From assembly GCA_024402435.1 (NCBI GenBank), contig JAKSTU010000023.1, positions 1 through 38,476 on the forward strand: 38,476 bases of DNA, read 5' to 3'. Below the pieces are notes generated by a model. That model made no database searches. It was not told where the DNA came from and saw nothing but the letters and a program-made list of their open reading frames with translations. The position numbers were made by a program, and so were the translations under genes. Positions 23,888-33,153 of the stretch are shown piece after piece. Within the stretch, counting starts at the first letter, position 1; every line of letters begins with the position of its first letter. The stretch is from Treponemataceae bacterium. GTDB taxonomy: Bacteria; Spirochaetota; Spirochaetia; Treponematales; Treponemataceae.

Positions 23888-24904
23888 TCAGTAAAGCCCG
23901 TCAAAAATCTGCCTGTAATCTTCCAAAGTACATGCAGCAACGATTTTGCGCCGCAGTTCCGCACCGCCGTTTGAACCTTTTGTATAACAGCAGAAGCGTT
24001 TGCGCATTTCCCGGCAGGCAACTTCTTCGCCTTTTTCCGCAATAAGCAGATCCAGTTCGTGCATTCCGGTTGCAAAGCGGACGTTGGAAGCAGTCTCTTC
24101 ATAGGAGCCGGTTGTAAGCAATGCTTTTGTGCGTGTAAAAATAAAAGGGTTTCCCATGGCGCCGCGTGCAAACATTACGCCGTCCACACCGGTTTCTTCA
24201 AACATGCGAAGAGCATCTTCCGGTGAAAAAACATCGCCCGAACCGAACACAGGCACAATGCCAGAAAGCCGGGATTTAAGGTCCGCCAGCAGAGTCCAGT
24301 CCGCTTTTCCCTCGTATCCCTGAGCTTTTGTGCGCGCATGCATTGTTACAGCTTTTGCGCCGGCATCAACCGCAGCCTGTGCCGCTTCTCTGTAAGTGAT
24401 TGTATTGCTGTCCCACCCGGACCTGATTTTTACGGTAACCGGCACAACGGCAGTTCCGTTCCGGGCGGCAAAAGTTTCTGCAGCTTTTACCGCGGCCTCA
24501 ACAACGGCTGCAAGTTTTGCCGGCTCTTTTGTAAGTGCTGAACCGGCTCCGCTCTTTACGATTTTGGGCACCGGACAGCCGGCATTTATATCAAGCAGTT
24601 CAGGACCGGCATCAGAAAGCACTTTCTGCACTGCCGCCTCCATGGATTCCGGCACACCGCCGAAAAGCTGGACGGCAAACTTGTTCTCGTTGTGGGCGCG
24701 GTGAATAAGAGAAGCGGTTTTGTCCGAACCCCGGCTCAATGCTTCTGCACTTACCATTTCCGTATATGCAAAATCCGCGCCGCAATCACGGCAAATGCTT
24801 CTGAAGGCACAGTCGGAATAGCCGGCCACCGGCGCCAAAAACAGATTGCCGTCAATCGTGAGGTTACCGACTGTTACCGGGTGATAAAAACCGCTTGGAG
24901 TCAT
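23888..24904 (-). CDS. dus: tRNA-dihydrouridine synthase
   Basis: A 338-residue FMN enzyme that reduces specific uridines in tRNA. Visible family motifs are LFLAPVAGYSDCAFRSICRD near 22-41, AVQLFGG, the active-site block LLDINAGCPVPKIVKSGAGS with its catalytic cysteine, ITYREAAQAAVDAGAKAVTM, HARTKAQGYEG and the phosphate loop GVMFARGAMGNPF. ATG 24904 (MTPSGFYHPV) overlaps the tatD stop by one base (TAATG). A GTG at 24943 in the same frame has no better ribosome site and is less likely. It is co-transcribed with tatD from the promoter at 25724. Confidence 0.93.
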   Translation of the reverse strand: MTPSGFYHPVTVGNLTIDGNLFLAPVAGYSDCAFRSICRDCGADFAYTEMVSAEALSRGSDKTASLIHRAHNENKFAVQLFGGVPESMEAAVQKVLSDAGPELLDINAGCPVPKIVKSGAGSALTKEPAKLAAVVEAAVKAAETFAARNGTAVVPVTVKIRSGWDSNTITYREAAQAAVDAGAKAVTMHARTKAQGYEGKADWTLLADLKSRLSGIVPVFGSGDVFSPEDALRMFEETGVDGVMFARGAMGNPFIFTRTKALLTTGSYEETASNVRFATGMHELDLLIAEKGEEVACREMRKRFCCYTKGSNGGAELRRKIVAACTLEDYRQIFDGLY

Positions 24905-25677
24905 TATTCTGGCAGCCGGAAGAAAGCGCAGCTGTTTTTCCACAGCTGGTCAGCAACTTCTTCCATGTCCATTTCCAGCATATCAGCAAGGAAACGTACA
25001 GTTGAAGGAACATAAGCCGGCATGTTGCGTTTTCCGCGGAATTCAGCCGGAACCATAAAGGGGCTTTCTGATTCAACCAGAATGCGGTCCAAAGGCAGCA
25101 CACCGATTGTTTCATGAAGATTGCGGGCATTACGGTATGTCAGGTTGCCTGCAAAAGAGAAATACACGGGCAGATCCAGTGCTTTGCGTGCAAAAGCCGC
25201 ATCCTCTGAGTAACAGTGGAAAACTGCGCCGGCAGAAGGAATGCGCTCTGAAAGAATGTCCAGAATGTCTTTTCCTGCTTCACGGTTATGAATGATTACA
25301 GGCTTGTCCGCCATCTGTGCAATTTCAAGCTGAGTAATGAAAAGCTCAATCTGAGAGCGCTTGTCCCCGTATTTCTTGAAATAATCCAGTCCGATCTCGC
25401 CCAAAGCAACAACTTTCGGCAGTTTGAGGGACTGTTCAACAATCTTTCCCCAATCCTTTCCGGGAGAAGTTACTTCCGAAGGAGAGACTCCGACTGCGTG
25501 ATAAATTTCCGGAGTATTTTTGAGTGTGGCATAAACAGTCTCAAAATCGTGAAGACTGTTGCAAATGCTTATGATTCGGTTGACCTGTGCCTGTTTGGCA
25601 GCATGAATAACGCGCAACTGTTCAATAGGATCATCGTAAATAAGCCCGATGTGAGCATGAGTATCAAAAAACTGCAT
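24904..25677 (-). CDS. tatD: TatD-family metal-dependent hydrolase
   Basis: A 257-residue TIM-barrel nuclease-type hydrolase. Metal ligands are seen in FFDTHAHIGL, LGEIGLDYFKK, KPVIIHNREA and VFHCYSED. The last ligand region reads LVESESPFM, where family members normally have an Asp (ETDxPF); here it is Glu 204 (GAA at 25066-25068). The substrate is not known; family members act as 3'-5' exonucleases or deoxyribonucleases. A GGAAG site precedes ATG 25677, with a promoter just upstream. dus follows with a one-base overlap, a frequent arrangement of small housekeeping enzymes. Confidence 0.93.
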   Translation of the reverse strand: MQFFDTHAHIGLIYDDPIEQLRVIHAAKQAQVNRIISICNSLHDFETVYATLKNTPEIYHAVGVSPSEVTSPGKDWGKIVEQSLKLPKVVALGEIGLDYFKKYGDKRSQIELFITQLEIAQMADKPVIIHNREAGKDILDILSERIPSAGAVFHCYSEDAAFARKALDLPVYFSFAGNLTYRNARNLHETIGVLPLDRILVESESPFMVPAEFRGKRNMPAYVPSTVRFLADMLEMDMEEVADQLWKNSCAFFRLPE

Positions 25678-25723
25678 GGTAAACTTCCAATAAGAGATGA
25701 TAAAATTAATTGGCTATGAACAA

Positions 25724-25752
25724 AGCATAACACAGAAAGAACAACCAGTCAA
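25724..25752 (-). promoter_or_regulatory. tatD-dus promoter
   Basis: On the minus strand TTGACT (25752-25747) and TATGCT (25729-25724) are separated by 17 nt. The leader is about 40 nt to ATG 25677. It lies immediately after the yidD stop codon. Confidence 0.7.
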
Positions 25753-25755
25753 ATT

Positions 25756-26094
25756 TTATGGCCAGTCAACTCCGCCGTTGGGAATTCTGCAACGCAAAAT
25801 CCGCTTCAATCCGCGAAGAATTCCGCGCCAGGTACCGTATTTTTGTATTGCAATGTACATATAAACAGAGCAGGACGGATAAAATCTGCAGGCTTTCCGC
25901 ATTTTATCCGGGGCGAACTGCTGATAGATTCGGATCAGAGACAGGGCAATCCGTTTCTGAAAGATGATTGTTTCAACCAACAGGACAAAAAAGAACACCA
26001 GAGCCAGGATCCAGTCTGCAGGCCTGAATGCAAAAAACACAAGTGCCGTAATCAGTCCGCATGAAATCAATCCGCCGGAAACACAAACCGCCAT
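25756..26094 (-). CDS. yidD: YidD-type membrane-insertion factor with N-terminal membrane extension
   Basis: The last ~75 residues carry the YidD pattern (IRIYQQFAPDKMRKACRFYP-SCSVYMYIAI, YGTWRGILRGLKRILRC, GGVDWP). YidD helps YidC and Sec insert inner-membrane proteins. Ahead of it lie two hydrophobic segments (GGLISCGLITALVFFAF and WILALVFFFVLLVETIIF), so the protein is longer than the usual 70-90 residues. ATG 26094 gives 112 residues; an in-frame TTG at 26160 would overlap the upstream gene and has no clear ribosome site. YidD normally lies beside rnpA and yidC, but here it follows a Cys-rich zinc-ribbon gene. The start is uncertain. Confidence 0.85.
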   Translation of the reverse strand: MAVCVSGGLISCGLITALVFFAFRPADWILALVFFFVLLVETIIFQKRIALSLIRIYQQFAPDKMRKACRFYPSCSVYMYIAIQKYGTWRGILRGLKRILRCRIPNGGVDWP

Positions 26095-26125
26095 ACGAGA
26101 AAGGTCATTCCGGGGACGGAACAGA

Positions 26126-26449
26126 TCACCCAAACAAAGACCCCAGACATCCGCCCGCAAGACATCCTTTTATGAAGCATCCGTCAGAACAACCTCTTCC
26201 GTCAATTGCATCAAGACATCCGCCAGCTGCAGCACCGCGGGCACATCCGTCACATCCGCCGTCGTTACCGCGTCTGTCATATCCGGAGCCGCCACCGCAA
26301 CCACATCCGCCATCATCTTCAGTCTCAACGAATTCACGGATTTTTTCTGCCACACCGTCCGTTTTTTTCCCAAAAGAATGCTTTGTACCGCATTTTCCGC
26401 AATATTCATGAAAGGCGTCCAAAGGAGCACCGCATTTTCTACAGTTCAT
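26126..26449 (-). CDS. Small zinc-ribbon protein with Cys/Gly-rich tail
   Basis: A 107-residue protein of no family I recognise. A zinc ribbon (CRKCGAPL...YCGKCGTK) fills residues ~3-23. After a short acidic helix (VAEKIREFVETEDDGG) the last ~55 residues are almost entirely Gly, Cys and Asp, with nine further cysteines in GCGCGGG, GGCDGC, GGCLD, GCSDGC and GCLAGGC groupings. The tail could bind metal, form disulfide links or serve as a modified peptide, but nothing in the neighbourhood points to maturation enzymes. AAGGAA precedes ATG 26449 and a promoter (26466-26494) lies upstream. yidD follows. Confidence 0.75.
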   Translation of the reverse strand: MNCRKCGAPLDAFHEYCGKCGTKHSFGKKTDGVAEKIREFVETEDDGGCGCGGGSGYDRRGNDGGCDGCARGAAAGGCLDAIDGRGCSDGCFIKGCLAGGCLGSLFG

Positions 26450-26465
26450 ATTCTTCCTTAGCTGA

Positions 26466-26494
26466 ATCATAGGTTAAATTTCGGGTTTTGTGAA
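26466..26494 (-). promoter_or_regulatory. Promoter of the Cys-rich protein and yidD
   Basis: On the minus strand TTCACA (26494-26489) and TATGAT (26471-26466) are separated by 17 nt, giving a short leader to ATG 26449. Confidence 0.6.
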
Positions 26495-26556
26495 TAATAT
26501 TGGAAAAAGTCAAAAAAATCACGGAATGCCGCCGGAAACCTGACAAGTTTTCTGCA

Positions 26557-26585
26557 TTGACAACAGCCCGTTCCTGTGATAGCAT
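26557..26585 (+). promoter_or_regulatory. Cellobiose phosphorylase promoter
   Basis: TTGACA (26557-26562), 17-nt spacer, TAGCAT (26580-26585). The -35 is perfect and the -10 weaker, and the palindrome next to it suggests regulated use. The leader is about 50 nt. Confidence 0.65.
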
Positions 26586-26613
26586 TAGTTAATTGATTTA
26601 TTCAATCAACTAA
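26585..26613 (+). promoter_or_regulatory. Palindromic operator downstream of the -10 box
   Basis: TTAGTTAATTGA (26585-26596) faces TCAATCAACTAA (26602-26613), 11 of 12 positions complementary with a 5-bp centre. It begins on the last base of the -10 box and covers the expected transcription start, a repressor-like location. This would fit a sugar-responsive regulator of cellobiose use encoded elsewhere. Confidence 0.6.
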
Positions 26614-26643
26614 CCACTTTCCCTTCATAAACAGAGGCCATTA

Positions 26644-29127
26644 ATGAAGTTCGGACATTTTGACGACCTGAAACGTGAATACGTTATCACAACCCCCAAA
26701 ACTCCCTACCCCTGGATCAACTACCTCGGAACACAGGGCTTTTTCTCACTGATTTCAAACACTGCCGGCGGTTATTCTTTCTATAAAGATGCGCGCCTTC
26801 GCAGAATCACACGCTACCGTTACAACAACGTTCCGATTGATATGGGCGGACGTTACTTCTACATCAACGAAAACGGTACAATCTGGAACCCCGGATGGTC
26901 ACCGGTAAAAACAGAACTTGATGCCTATGAATGCCGTCACGGTATGGGCTACACAGTCATTACCGGAAAGAAAAACAACCTCAAAGCAGAAGTTACATTC
27001 TTTGTTCCCCAGGATTACGACGGAGAAGTTCAGCAGGTTGTCCTTACAAACGAAGGCACTGCAGAAAAAACTTTCTCCTTCTTCTCCTTTGCAGAATGGT
27101 GTCTTTGGGATGCACAGGATGACAGCAACAACTTCCAGCGCAACTTCTCAACAGGACGCGTAGAAGTGGACGGTTCCGTCATCTACCACAAGACTGAATA
27201 CCGCGATCGCCGCGATCATTACGCATTCTATTCAGTAAACGATTCCATTGACGGCTATGACACAGACAGAGATTCTTTCATCGGTCTCTACAACGGTTTC
27301 AACAATCCTGAAGCTGTTATCGCCGGCAAAGCAACCGACTCTTTTGCTGACGGTTGGGCACCGATTGCATCTCACTACAAAAAAATCACACTCAAACCCG
27401 GTGAAACAAAAACTCTGGTTTTTGTACTGGGTTATGTAGAAATGCCCGTTGCAGAAAAATTCGAAGCAGACGGCAAGACAATCAACAAAGTCAAAGCCAA
27501 GGCAATGATTGAAAAATTCAATACCCCTGAAAAATTTGCTGCAGGAATGGCTGAACTCCGCGCATATTGGGACAAACTTCTGGGAATTCTCACAGTCAAT
27601 ACACCGGATGAAAAAGTCAACCGCATGGTAAACATCTGGAACCAGTATCAGTGTATGGTTACATTCAACCTGTCACGTTCCGCTTCTTACTTCGAATCAG
27701 GAATCGGACGCGGAATGGGATTCCGTGATTCAAACCAGGACGTTCTGGGCTTTGTCCACCAGATTCCGGACCGCGCAAAGGAAAGAATCATTGACATTGC
27801 ATCAACACAGTTCCCCGACGGCGGATGTTATCACCAGTATCAGCCTCTTACCAAAAAAGGAAATGCTGATATCGGAGGCGATTTCTCAGACGATCCTCTG
27901 TGGCTGATTCTTTCAGTTTCTGCATACATCAAAGAAACAGGTGACTGGTCAATCCTTGATGAAATGGTTCCTTATGACAACGACATGTCCGTTGCCCAGA
28001 CAATGCTTGAACACCTTAAAGTTTCTTTCTATCACATCGTAAACAATCTCGGTCCCCACGGACTTCCTCTTGCAATGCGTGCTGACTGGAACGACTGTAT
28101 CAACTTGTCCTGCTACTCAGACACTCCCGGTGAAAGTTTCCAGACTTACACAAATCCCAAGTTCAAAGCAGAAGGCGGTTACTCAAAAGTTGCAGAATCA
28201 GCATTTGTTGCAGCCTTGTTCACATACACAGGTCCCAATTACGTTGAGATTCTGCAGCATTTGGGCAAAAATGACGAAGCCGCAAAAGCTCAGGCAGAAA
28301 TCGACAAAATGAAAGCAAACATGATGGAATCTGCTTGGGACGGAAACTGGTTCCTCCGCGCATACGATGCAGAAGGCAAAAAAATGGGCTCAAAAGAATG
28401 TGAAGAAGGACAGATCTTCATTGAGCCTCAGGGATTTGCAATCATGTCTGATGTGGGAAAAGATCAGGGAACAACAGCAAAAACACTTGCTGCAATCGAC
28501 GAACGCCTGAATACAGAGCATGGTCTTGTCCTCAACAATCCTGCTTTCAGCAAATACTACATCCAGTACGGTGAAATCTCTACCTATCCGGGCGGATACA
28601 AAGAAAATGCCGGTATCTTCACACACAACAACGCATGGATTATCTGTGCCGCAGCTTATGCCGGAGAAGGAGACCAGGCATTCAAATACTACTCAGAAAT
28701 CGCTCCTGCATTTACAGAAGAAACATCTGATCTGCACAAGACAGAACCTTATGTTTACGGACAGATGATCGGCGGTAAGGACGCAGGTTCAGACATCGGC
28801 AAACCGGGCAATCACTTCGGTCAGGGCAAAAACTCCTGGCTCACAGGTACAGCTGCCTGGAACATGGTTGCAATTTCTCAGTACATTCTTGGTATTGCAG
28901 CTGATTTTGACGGTCTCAGAATTGATCCTTCAATTCCGAAAGCTTGGGACGGAATGACTGCAACAAGACAGTTCAGAAATGCAACTTACAGCATCAAGGT
29001 TTCAAACCCTGACCACATCTGCAAAGGTGTAAAATCTGTTACTGTTGACGGAAAAGCAATCGAAGGAAATGTTATTCCTGCTTTTGCTGACGGAAAAACA
29101 CACAGTGTTGAAGTCCTGATGGGCTGA
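26644..29127 (+). CDS. cbp: Cellobiose phosphorylase (GH94)
   Basis: The 827-residue glycoside phosphorylase splits cellobiose with phosphate to glucose and glucose 1-phosphate in the cytoplasm. The N-terminus ([20 protein letters not shown] followed by [10 protein letters not shown]) and [20 protein letters not shown] are characteristic of GH94 cellobiose phosphorylases. The catalytic acid region [15 protein letters not shown] is present near residue 483. The barrel signature [18 protein letters not shown] is intact. There is no signal peptide. A SD-like AGAGG lies before ATG 26644. A perfect -35 promoter and a palindrome precede it, and a terminator follows, so it is a single-gene unit. Confidence 0.96.
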   Translation: MKFGHFDDLKREYVITTPKTPYPWINYLGTQGFFSLISNTAGGYSFYKDARLRRITRYRYNNVPIDMGGRYFYINENGTIWNPGWSPVKTELDAYECRHGMGYTVITGKKNNLKAEVTFFVPQDYDGEVQQVVLTNEGTAEKTFSFFSFAEWCLWDAQDDSNNFQRNFSTGRVEVDGSVIYHKTEYRDRRDHYAFYSVNDSIDGYDTDRDSFIGLYNGFNNPEAVIAGKATDSFADGWAPIASHYKKITLKPGETKTLVFVLGYVEMPVAEKFEADGKTINKVKAKAMIEKFNTPEKFAAGMAELRAYWDKLLGILTVNTPDEKVNRMVNIWNQYQCMVTFNLSRSASYFESGIGRGMGFRDSNQDVLGFVHQIPDRAKERIIDIASTQFPDGGCYHQYQPLTKKGNADIGGDFSDDPLWLILSVSAYIKETGDWSILDEMVPYDNDMSVAQTMLEHLKVSFYHIVNNLGPHGLPLAMRADWNDCINLSCYSDTPGESFQTYTNPKFKAEGGYSKVAESAFVAALFTYTGPNYVEILQHLGKNDEAAKAQAEIDKMKANMMESAWDGNWFLRAYDAEGKKMGSKECEEGQIFIEPQGFAIMSDVGKDQGTTAKTLAAIDERLNTEHGLVLNNPAFSKYYIQYGEISTYPGGYKENAGIFTHNNAWIICAAAYAGEGDQAFKYYSEIAPAFTEETSDLHKTEPYVYGQMIGGKDAGSDIGKPGNHFGQGKNSWLTGTAAWNMVAISQYILGIAADFDGLRIDPSIPKAWDGMTATRQFRNATYSIKVSNPDHICKGVKSVTVDGKAIEGNVIPAFADGKTHSVEVLMG

Positions 29128-29158
29128 TTCGCTCACATAATTTAACAGAACCTCTTGA

Positions 29159-29194
29159 AAGCCTGCTGAAGATTTTCTTTGGCGGGCTTTTTTT
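29159..29194 (+). terminator. Intrinsic terminator after cellobiose phosphorylase
   Basis: AAGCCTGC (29159-29166) pairs with GCGGGCTT (29182-29189), one G-T wobble, followed by a T tract to 29194. Confidence 0.85.
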
Positions 29195-29272
29195 ATGTTT
29201 TTACGGAAAGACTGCTCAGTTGACCAAGCCGCCAGCCGGCGTCACAGCACTGCACTCGTAAGCCGGCATACA

Positions 29273-29301
29273 TTGTCGCGGCAAAAAAACTGGAGTATAC
29301 T
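29273..29301 (+). promoter_or_regulatory. Leaderless-type promoter of the oxidoreductase-RNase HI gene
   Basis: TTGTCG (29273-29278), 17-nt spacer, TATACT (29296-29301), 6 nt, ATG 29308. A GGAG sits at 29292-29295, too far from and partly upstream of the expected transcript, so it is not a working ribosome site. Confidence 0.65.
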
Positions 29302-29307
29302 GAAAAA

Positions 29308-30879
29308 ATGGAAAATACAGGCACAACTCTCAGATGGGGTGTAATCGGAACCGGAAACATTGCCAATACCGTTACCCGCGCAATAAAACAGACAGACGGT
29401 GCAATACTGCAGGCCGTCGTTTCCCGAAGCCAGACAAAGGCCGATGATTTTGCCGCAAAATGGGGCTTTGCCCGCGCTTACGGCAATTATGATGATTTTT
29501 TTGACGACGACACAATCGATGCTGTTTATATCGCGACACCTCACGACAGCCACGCAGAACTGTCAGTGCGCGCCATGGAAAGCGGCAAACACGTTATGTG
29601 TGAAAAACCTGCTGCCGTAAATGCGGAACAAATCAAAGTGGTGCTTGAAACTGCAAAACGCACGAACCGCTTTTTTATGGAAGCCGTCTGGACACGGTTC
29701 CAGCCTGCTTTCAACAAAGCCCTGGAACTGGTTGCCCAAGGTGAAATCGGAAAAGTCCGCGCTTTTTACGCTGACTTCTGCATTGACTGCCCGCAGCTGC
29801 CCGGTTCCAGACTTTACGAACCTTCCCTTGCAGGCGGTGCACTTCTGGACGTAGGAATTTATCCGCTCATGGCTTCACTTTCTTTTGCCAAGGCATCACT
29901 CAACAAACTTGATGCAACATTCAGAAGTGTGGCCCCGGAAGCAGTACAGTCCTTGTGCCGCAAAACAGAAACCGGTGTTGACGGGTACGATACTATTGCC
30001 CTGCAGTTTCCGGGCGGAATGAACGCTACAATTACTGCGGCAATAAACTGCGAATGCGGAACACATTTCAAGTCCGCCCGTATTGCCGGAACAAACGGTG
30101 TGATTCATCTTCCGGAATTCTGGTACGGTCAGCAGGTTAACATCATCAACAAAGACGGAACTTTGCGCCAGCAGTTGAATTTTCCCTTTGAAGTAAACGG
30201 ATACGAATACGAATTTGCAGAATTCCACCGCTATATTGCCCGGGGCCTCAGCGAATCTCCGGTTCATCCCCATGATGACACACTGTTCCTGATTGAACAG
30301 ATGGACTCTCTCCGCAAAACCTGGGGCATTGTTTATCCTTTTGAAAAACCGCAGAACACTTGCACTGTAAAAACTGCATCCACCGCAACTGATACTGCAA
30401 ACGTGCCGGTTACGGATCAGAAAAAAAAAGCTGCTCCTGAAGTGGTGATTTACACTGACGGCGCCTGCTCCGGAAACCCCGGAAAAGGCGGATGGGGTGC
30501 AGTGATTCTTGCGGGCACCAAAGAATGCCGCATGAGCGGTGGCGAAAAATTCACAACGAACAACCGTATGGAACTTATGGCTACAATTCAGGCACTTAAA
30601 CGCGTTGCGGCAGAGCCTTCCCTTGCCGGAGCACAGGTCACAATGATTACAGACAGTCAGTATGTAAAGAACGGCATTCAGGACTGGATCAAGAAATGGA
30701 AGAGCAACGGCTGGCTTACCGGCAGCAAGGAACCGGTAAAAAACAAAGACCTTTGGAAAGAACTGGACGAAGCCGTAAGTCACATGAACATTGAATGGCG
30801 CTGGGTCAAAGGTCATGCAGGAAACCGCTACAACGAAATCTGCGATACACTGGCTACTACCGCCGCAAAAGAACAATAA
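29308..30879 (+). CDS. rnhA: Gfo/Idh/MocA-family oxidoreductase fused to RNase HI
   Basis: A 523-residue open frame with two unrelated enzymes. Residues 1 to ~345 form a Gfo/Idh/MocA dehydrogenase resembling dihydrodiol dehydrogenases: nucleotide loop GVIGTGNIANTV, AVYIATPHDSHAEL, CEKPAAV, ACGGALLDVGIYPL-type block. A Thr/Ala/Lys-rich linker (~346-378) leads to a full RNase HI domain. That has DGACSGNPGKGGWGAV, NNRMELMA, TDSQYV and KGHAGNRYNEICDTLA, keeping all acidic catalytic residues (D, E, D, D). RNase HI removes RNA from RNA-DNA hybrids. The linker contains an A9 run (30421-30429). One base fewer would stop the first protein at TGA overlapping a GTG that could start RNase HI, so the fusion should be confirmed. 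Terminator 30888-30926 follows. Confidence 0.88.
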   Translation: MENTGTTLRWGVIGTGNIANTVTRAIKQTDGAILQAVVSRSQTKADDFAAKWGFARAYGNYDDFFDDDTIDAVYIATPHDSHAELSVRAMESGKHVMCEKPAAVNAEQIKVVLETAKRTNRFFMEAVWTRFQPAFNKALELVAQGEIGKVRAFYADFCIDCPQLPGSRLYEPSLAGGALLDVGIYPLMASLSFAKASLNKLDATFRSVAPEAVQSLCRKTETGVDGYDTIALQFPGGMNATITAAINCECGTHFKSARIAGTNGVIHLPEFWYGQQVNIINKDGTLRQQLNFPFEVNGYEYEFAEFHRYIARGLSESPVHPHDDTLFLIEQMDSLRKTWGIVYPFEKPQNTCTVKTASTATDTANVPVTDQKKKAAPEVVIYTDGACSGNPGKGGWGAVILAGTKECRMSGGEKFTTNNRMELMATIQALKRVAAEPSLAGAQVTMITDSQYVKNGIQDWIKKWKSNGWLTGSKEPVKNKDLWKELDEAVSHMNIEWRWVKGHAGNRYNEICDTLATTAAKEQ

Positions 30880-30887
30880 ACCGATTC

Positions 30888-30926
30888 AAGGCAGGCTGAC
30901 ACACAAAAGCCTGCCTTCTCTTTTTT
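30888..30926 (+). terminator. Intrinsic terminator after the oxidoreductase-RNase HI gene
   Basis: AAGGCAGGC (30888-30896) pairs perfectly with GCCTGCCTT (30909-30917), followed by a T-rich tail ending at 30926. Confidence 0.9.
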
Positions 30927-30936
30927 AAAAGGCTTT

Positions 30937-30974
30937 AAAAAAAACAGGGCCGTCCCTTTTTTAAGGACAGCCCC
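30937..30974 (-). terminator. Intrinsic terminator of the chemotaxis receptor gene
   Basis: On the minus strand GGGGCTGTCC and GGGACGGCCC arms enclose an A-rich loop, followed by a run of eight T (30944-30937). One wobble pair is tolerated. Confidence 0.85.
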
Positions 30975-31008
30975 AAATCCAAGCAAATAAAAATCAGCAG
31001 TACAAAAA

Positions 31009-33096
31009 TCAGACTTTGAACAAGTCAACATTCTTTGCAATAACTTCAATTGCCTGTGCAAGAGTTCCTGACATGTTCTTCAAGTCTTCAGTCGTAGAGT
31101 TTACATACTCTGTTCCCGTTGAAATCTCAGATACAGCACCTTTTACAGTATTCATGGAATCTGTCAGATGGCTCATATCATTCATAATGAATTTTCCGCC
31201 CTTGTCCATCTCGTTACCTGCATTGCGCAGTTCTGCAGTGCTGTCATTCATTGTGTGCAGCGCTTCAAGAATCTGGTGTGAACCGGACTGCTGTTCTTCC
31301 ATTGCACCGCGAATCTGCATTACAAGCTGACCGGTAGAAGAAACACGGTCAGAAACTGAATGATACAGTTTGTCAGACTCACCGGCAGCCTCTACAACCT
31401 GCTGGATTTCCTGCTGAATCGTACTCAATTCGGCGCCGATCTTGTTTGACTGCTTTGATGAATTTTCGGCCAGTTTGCGGATTTCGCCGGCAACAACACT
31501 GAAACCGCGTCCGGCTTCTCCTGCATGAGCTGCCTCAATTGCGGCGTTCATAGCAAGCAGGTTTGTCTGAGCAGCAATGTTCTGAATTGTTGTGTTTGCC
31601 TCAACCATTGAAGAAGACTGCTCAAAAATGCTGTGAATCAGCTCATTTACAACTGCATTCTTACGAATACCGTCATCCGTATCTTTTTCGAGGTAAGTGA
31701 ATTCCTCAGCCATTTTTACAACTGAAGTATCTACGGCGCTGATATTTCCGATCATCTCTTCAACAGCAGCAGATGCTTCGGCAACACTGGCAGCCTGACC
31801 CTGGATCATTGAATCAAGAGACTCGATGTTCTGGGAAATTTCCGTAACGGCAGCAGCAGAATTTGAAATGCTTTCTGCCTGAGCCTGAACCTGGCCGTCT
31901 ACACTCTGAATGCCTTTGGACATCTGGTCGATAGTTGCAATTGAAGTTGAAACATGTTGAGACATACGGCTGCCGATTTCCTCAAGATCGCCCTTGCTTG
32001 CCTGAACAGTCTTCATAATCTGACGGAACTTTGACAGGAATCGGTTTACAGAATCAACCAGAACACCAATTTCATCTCTGATAGGATTATCCAGCTGGAC
32101 TGTAAGGTCAGCCTCTCCGGTAGAAAGATTGTCTACAAGTCCTGTAATTTTATGCAGACGGTTAGAAATCCGTGTAATAAGAGCAAATACAACAATAAAA
32201 AGGACAATACCGATTAAAACTGCAAAAGAAATAATGATTCCCTTTGCACTGGCAACAGGCTGTTCAATTTCTGAGGAGGCAACTGCAAGACCGATTGTCC
32301 AACCTAATTCCTCAACAGGACTGATGAAAACATGACTGTCAACGCCGTCAAAATTCATCTGCACATTTCCGTTTCTTTTTGAATCAATTACAGAAACAAG
32401 TTCATCGGGGAACACTGTCTTGTCCTGCAGAAACATTGCAGGGTCTTTGTGCGCAATGATTTTTCCTGTAGAGTCAATCAGGAAGAAATAACCTGTGTCA
32501 CCCAAAGTATATGAAGAAACTTCTGCAGAAATTGTGTTGATTCCAAGCATTCCGACAAAAAGTCCGAATGTCTTGCCTTTTGAATTTTTTGCGGCACGTG
32601 CAACAGGAATTACATATTGTCCGCTGGTTTTTGAGAGAACCATATCATCAACAACAACATCTTTACCCTGCTTCATGATGGCCTGATAATACCCGCGTTC
32701 AACAAGAGCACCTTTTGTTCCCACAAGGCCTGTATCGCGCACAGAAGTACCTTCTGAATCGCAGAAGAACATATAGTCATATTCAGGATTGCGGAGATTT
32801 GTATGCTGCTGCAGCCATTCAAGAACCTGCTCGTCATCACCTGTTTTTACGACATCCGCATCAGAATAAATGCGCATATCGTTCTGGTAAATTTTTACCC
32901 AGTTGTCTATCTGAGTGGAACGGCCCGAAAGAACATTCGTTGCCATTTCTGTGTAACTGGCAACAATCTGCTTGCGGACACCGCCTGTAACCACAAAAAC
33001 CAGAAATGTCATCAGAACTGCAATTGCAAGAAGAACCAGCACACCGATTTTGAACCGGATACTGTCTCCGAATCTGATTTTCAACTTGTGTTCCAT
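31009..33096 (-). CDS. Methyl-accepting chemotaxis protein with Cache-type sensor
   Basis: A 695-residue transmembrane receptor. TM1 is near 17-39 and TM2 near 286-309, enclosing a periplasmic dCache-like domain ([31 protein letters not shown]). A HAMP domain follows ([20 protein letters not shown]). The cytoplasmic signalling hairpin tip is [20 protein letters not shown], followed by [15 protein letters not shown], which binds CheA/CheW. The ligand is not predictable; Cache sensors often bind amino acids or organic acids. The C-terminus ([13 protein letters not shown]) lacks a CheR-tethering pentapeptide. Start ATG 33096 (MEHKLKIRF) has an AGGAGA site, and an upstream in-frame start at 33153 was rejected because it precedes the predicted transcription start. 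It is monocistronic with a sigma-28-like promoter. Confidence 0.95.
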   Translation of the reverse strand: MEHKLKIRFGDSIRFKIGVLVLLAIAVLMTFLVFVVTGGVRKQIVASYTEMATNVLSGRSTQIDNWVKIYQNDMRIYSDADVVKTGDDEQVLEWLQQHTNLRNPEYDYMFFCDSEGTSVRDTGLVGTKGALVERGYYQAIMKQGKDVVVDDMVLSKTSGQYVIPVARAAKNSKGKTFGLFVGMLGINTISAEVSSYTLGDTGYFFLIDSTGKIIAHKDPAMFLQDKTVFPDELVSVIDSKRNGNVQMNFDGVDSHVFISPVEELGWTIGLAVASSEIEQPVASAKGIIISFAVLIGIVLFIVVFALITRISNRLHKITGLVDNLSTGEADLTVQLDNPIRDEIGVLVDSVNRFLSKFRQIMKTVQASKGDLEEIGSRMSQHVSTSIATIDQMSKGIQSVDGQVQAQAESISNSAAAVTEISQNIESLDSMIQGQAASVAEASAAVEEMIGNISAVDTSVVKMAEEFTYLEKDTDDGIRKNAVVNELIHSIFEQSSSMVEANTTIQNIAAQTNLLAMNAAIEAAHAGEAGRGFSVVAGEIRKLAENSSKQSNKIGAELSTIQQEIQQVVEAAGESDKLYHSVSDRVSSTGQLVMQIRGAMEEQQSGSHQILEALHTMNDSTAELRNAGNEMDKGGKFIMNDMSHLTDSMNTVKGAVSEISTGTEYVNSTTEDLKNMSGTLAQAIEVIAKNVDLFKV

Positions 33097-33153
33097 ATAT
33101 TCTCCTGTTTCAGCAAATTCGCCCGTTTTGTTCAATGGTAAAAGTTCATACAT

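Noticed and set aside
29896..30876. 326-residue minus-strand frame opposite the oxidoreductase-RNase HI gene
   Set aside because: It is Cys/Phe-rich with no recognisable domain, and the plus strand carries two intact enzyme domains over the same DNA.
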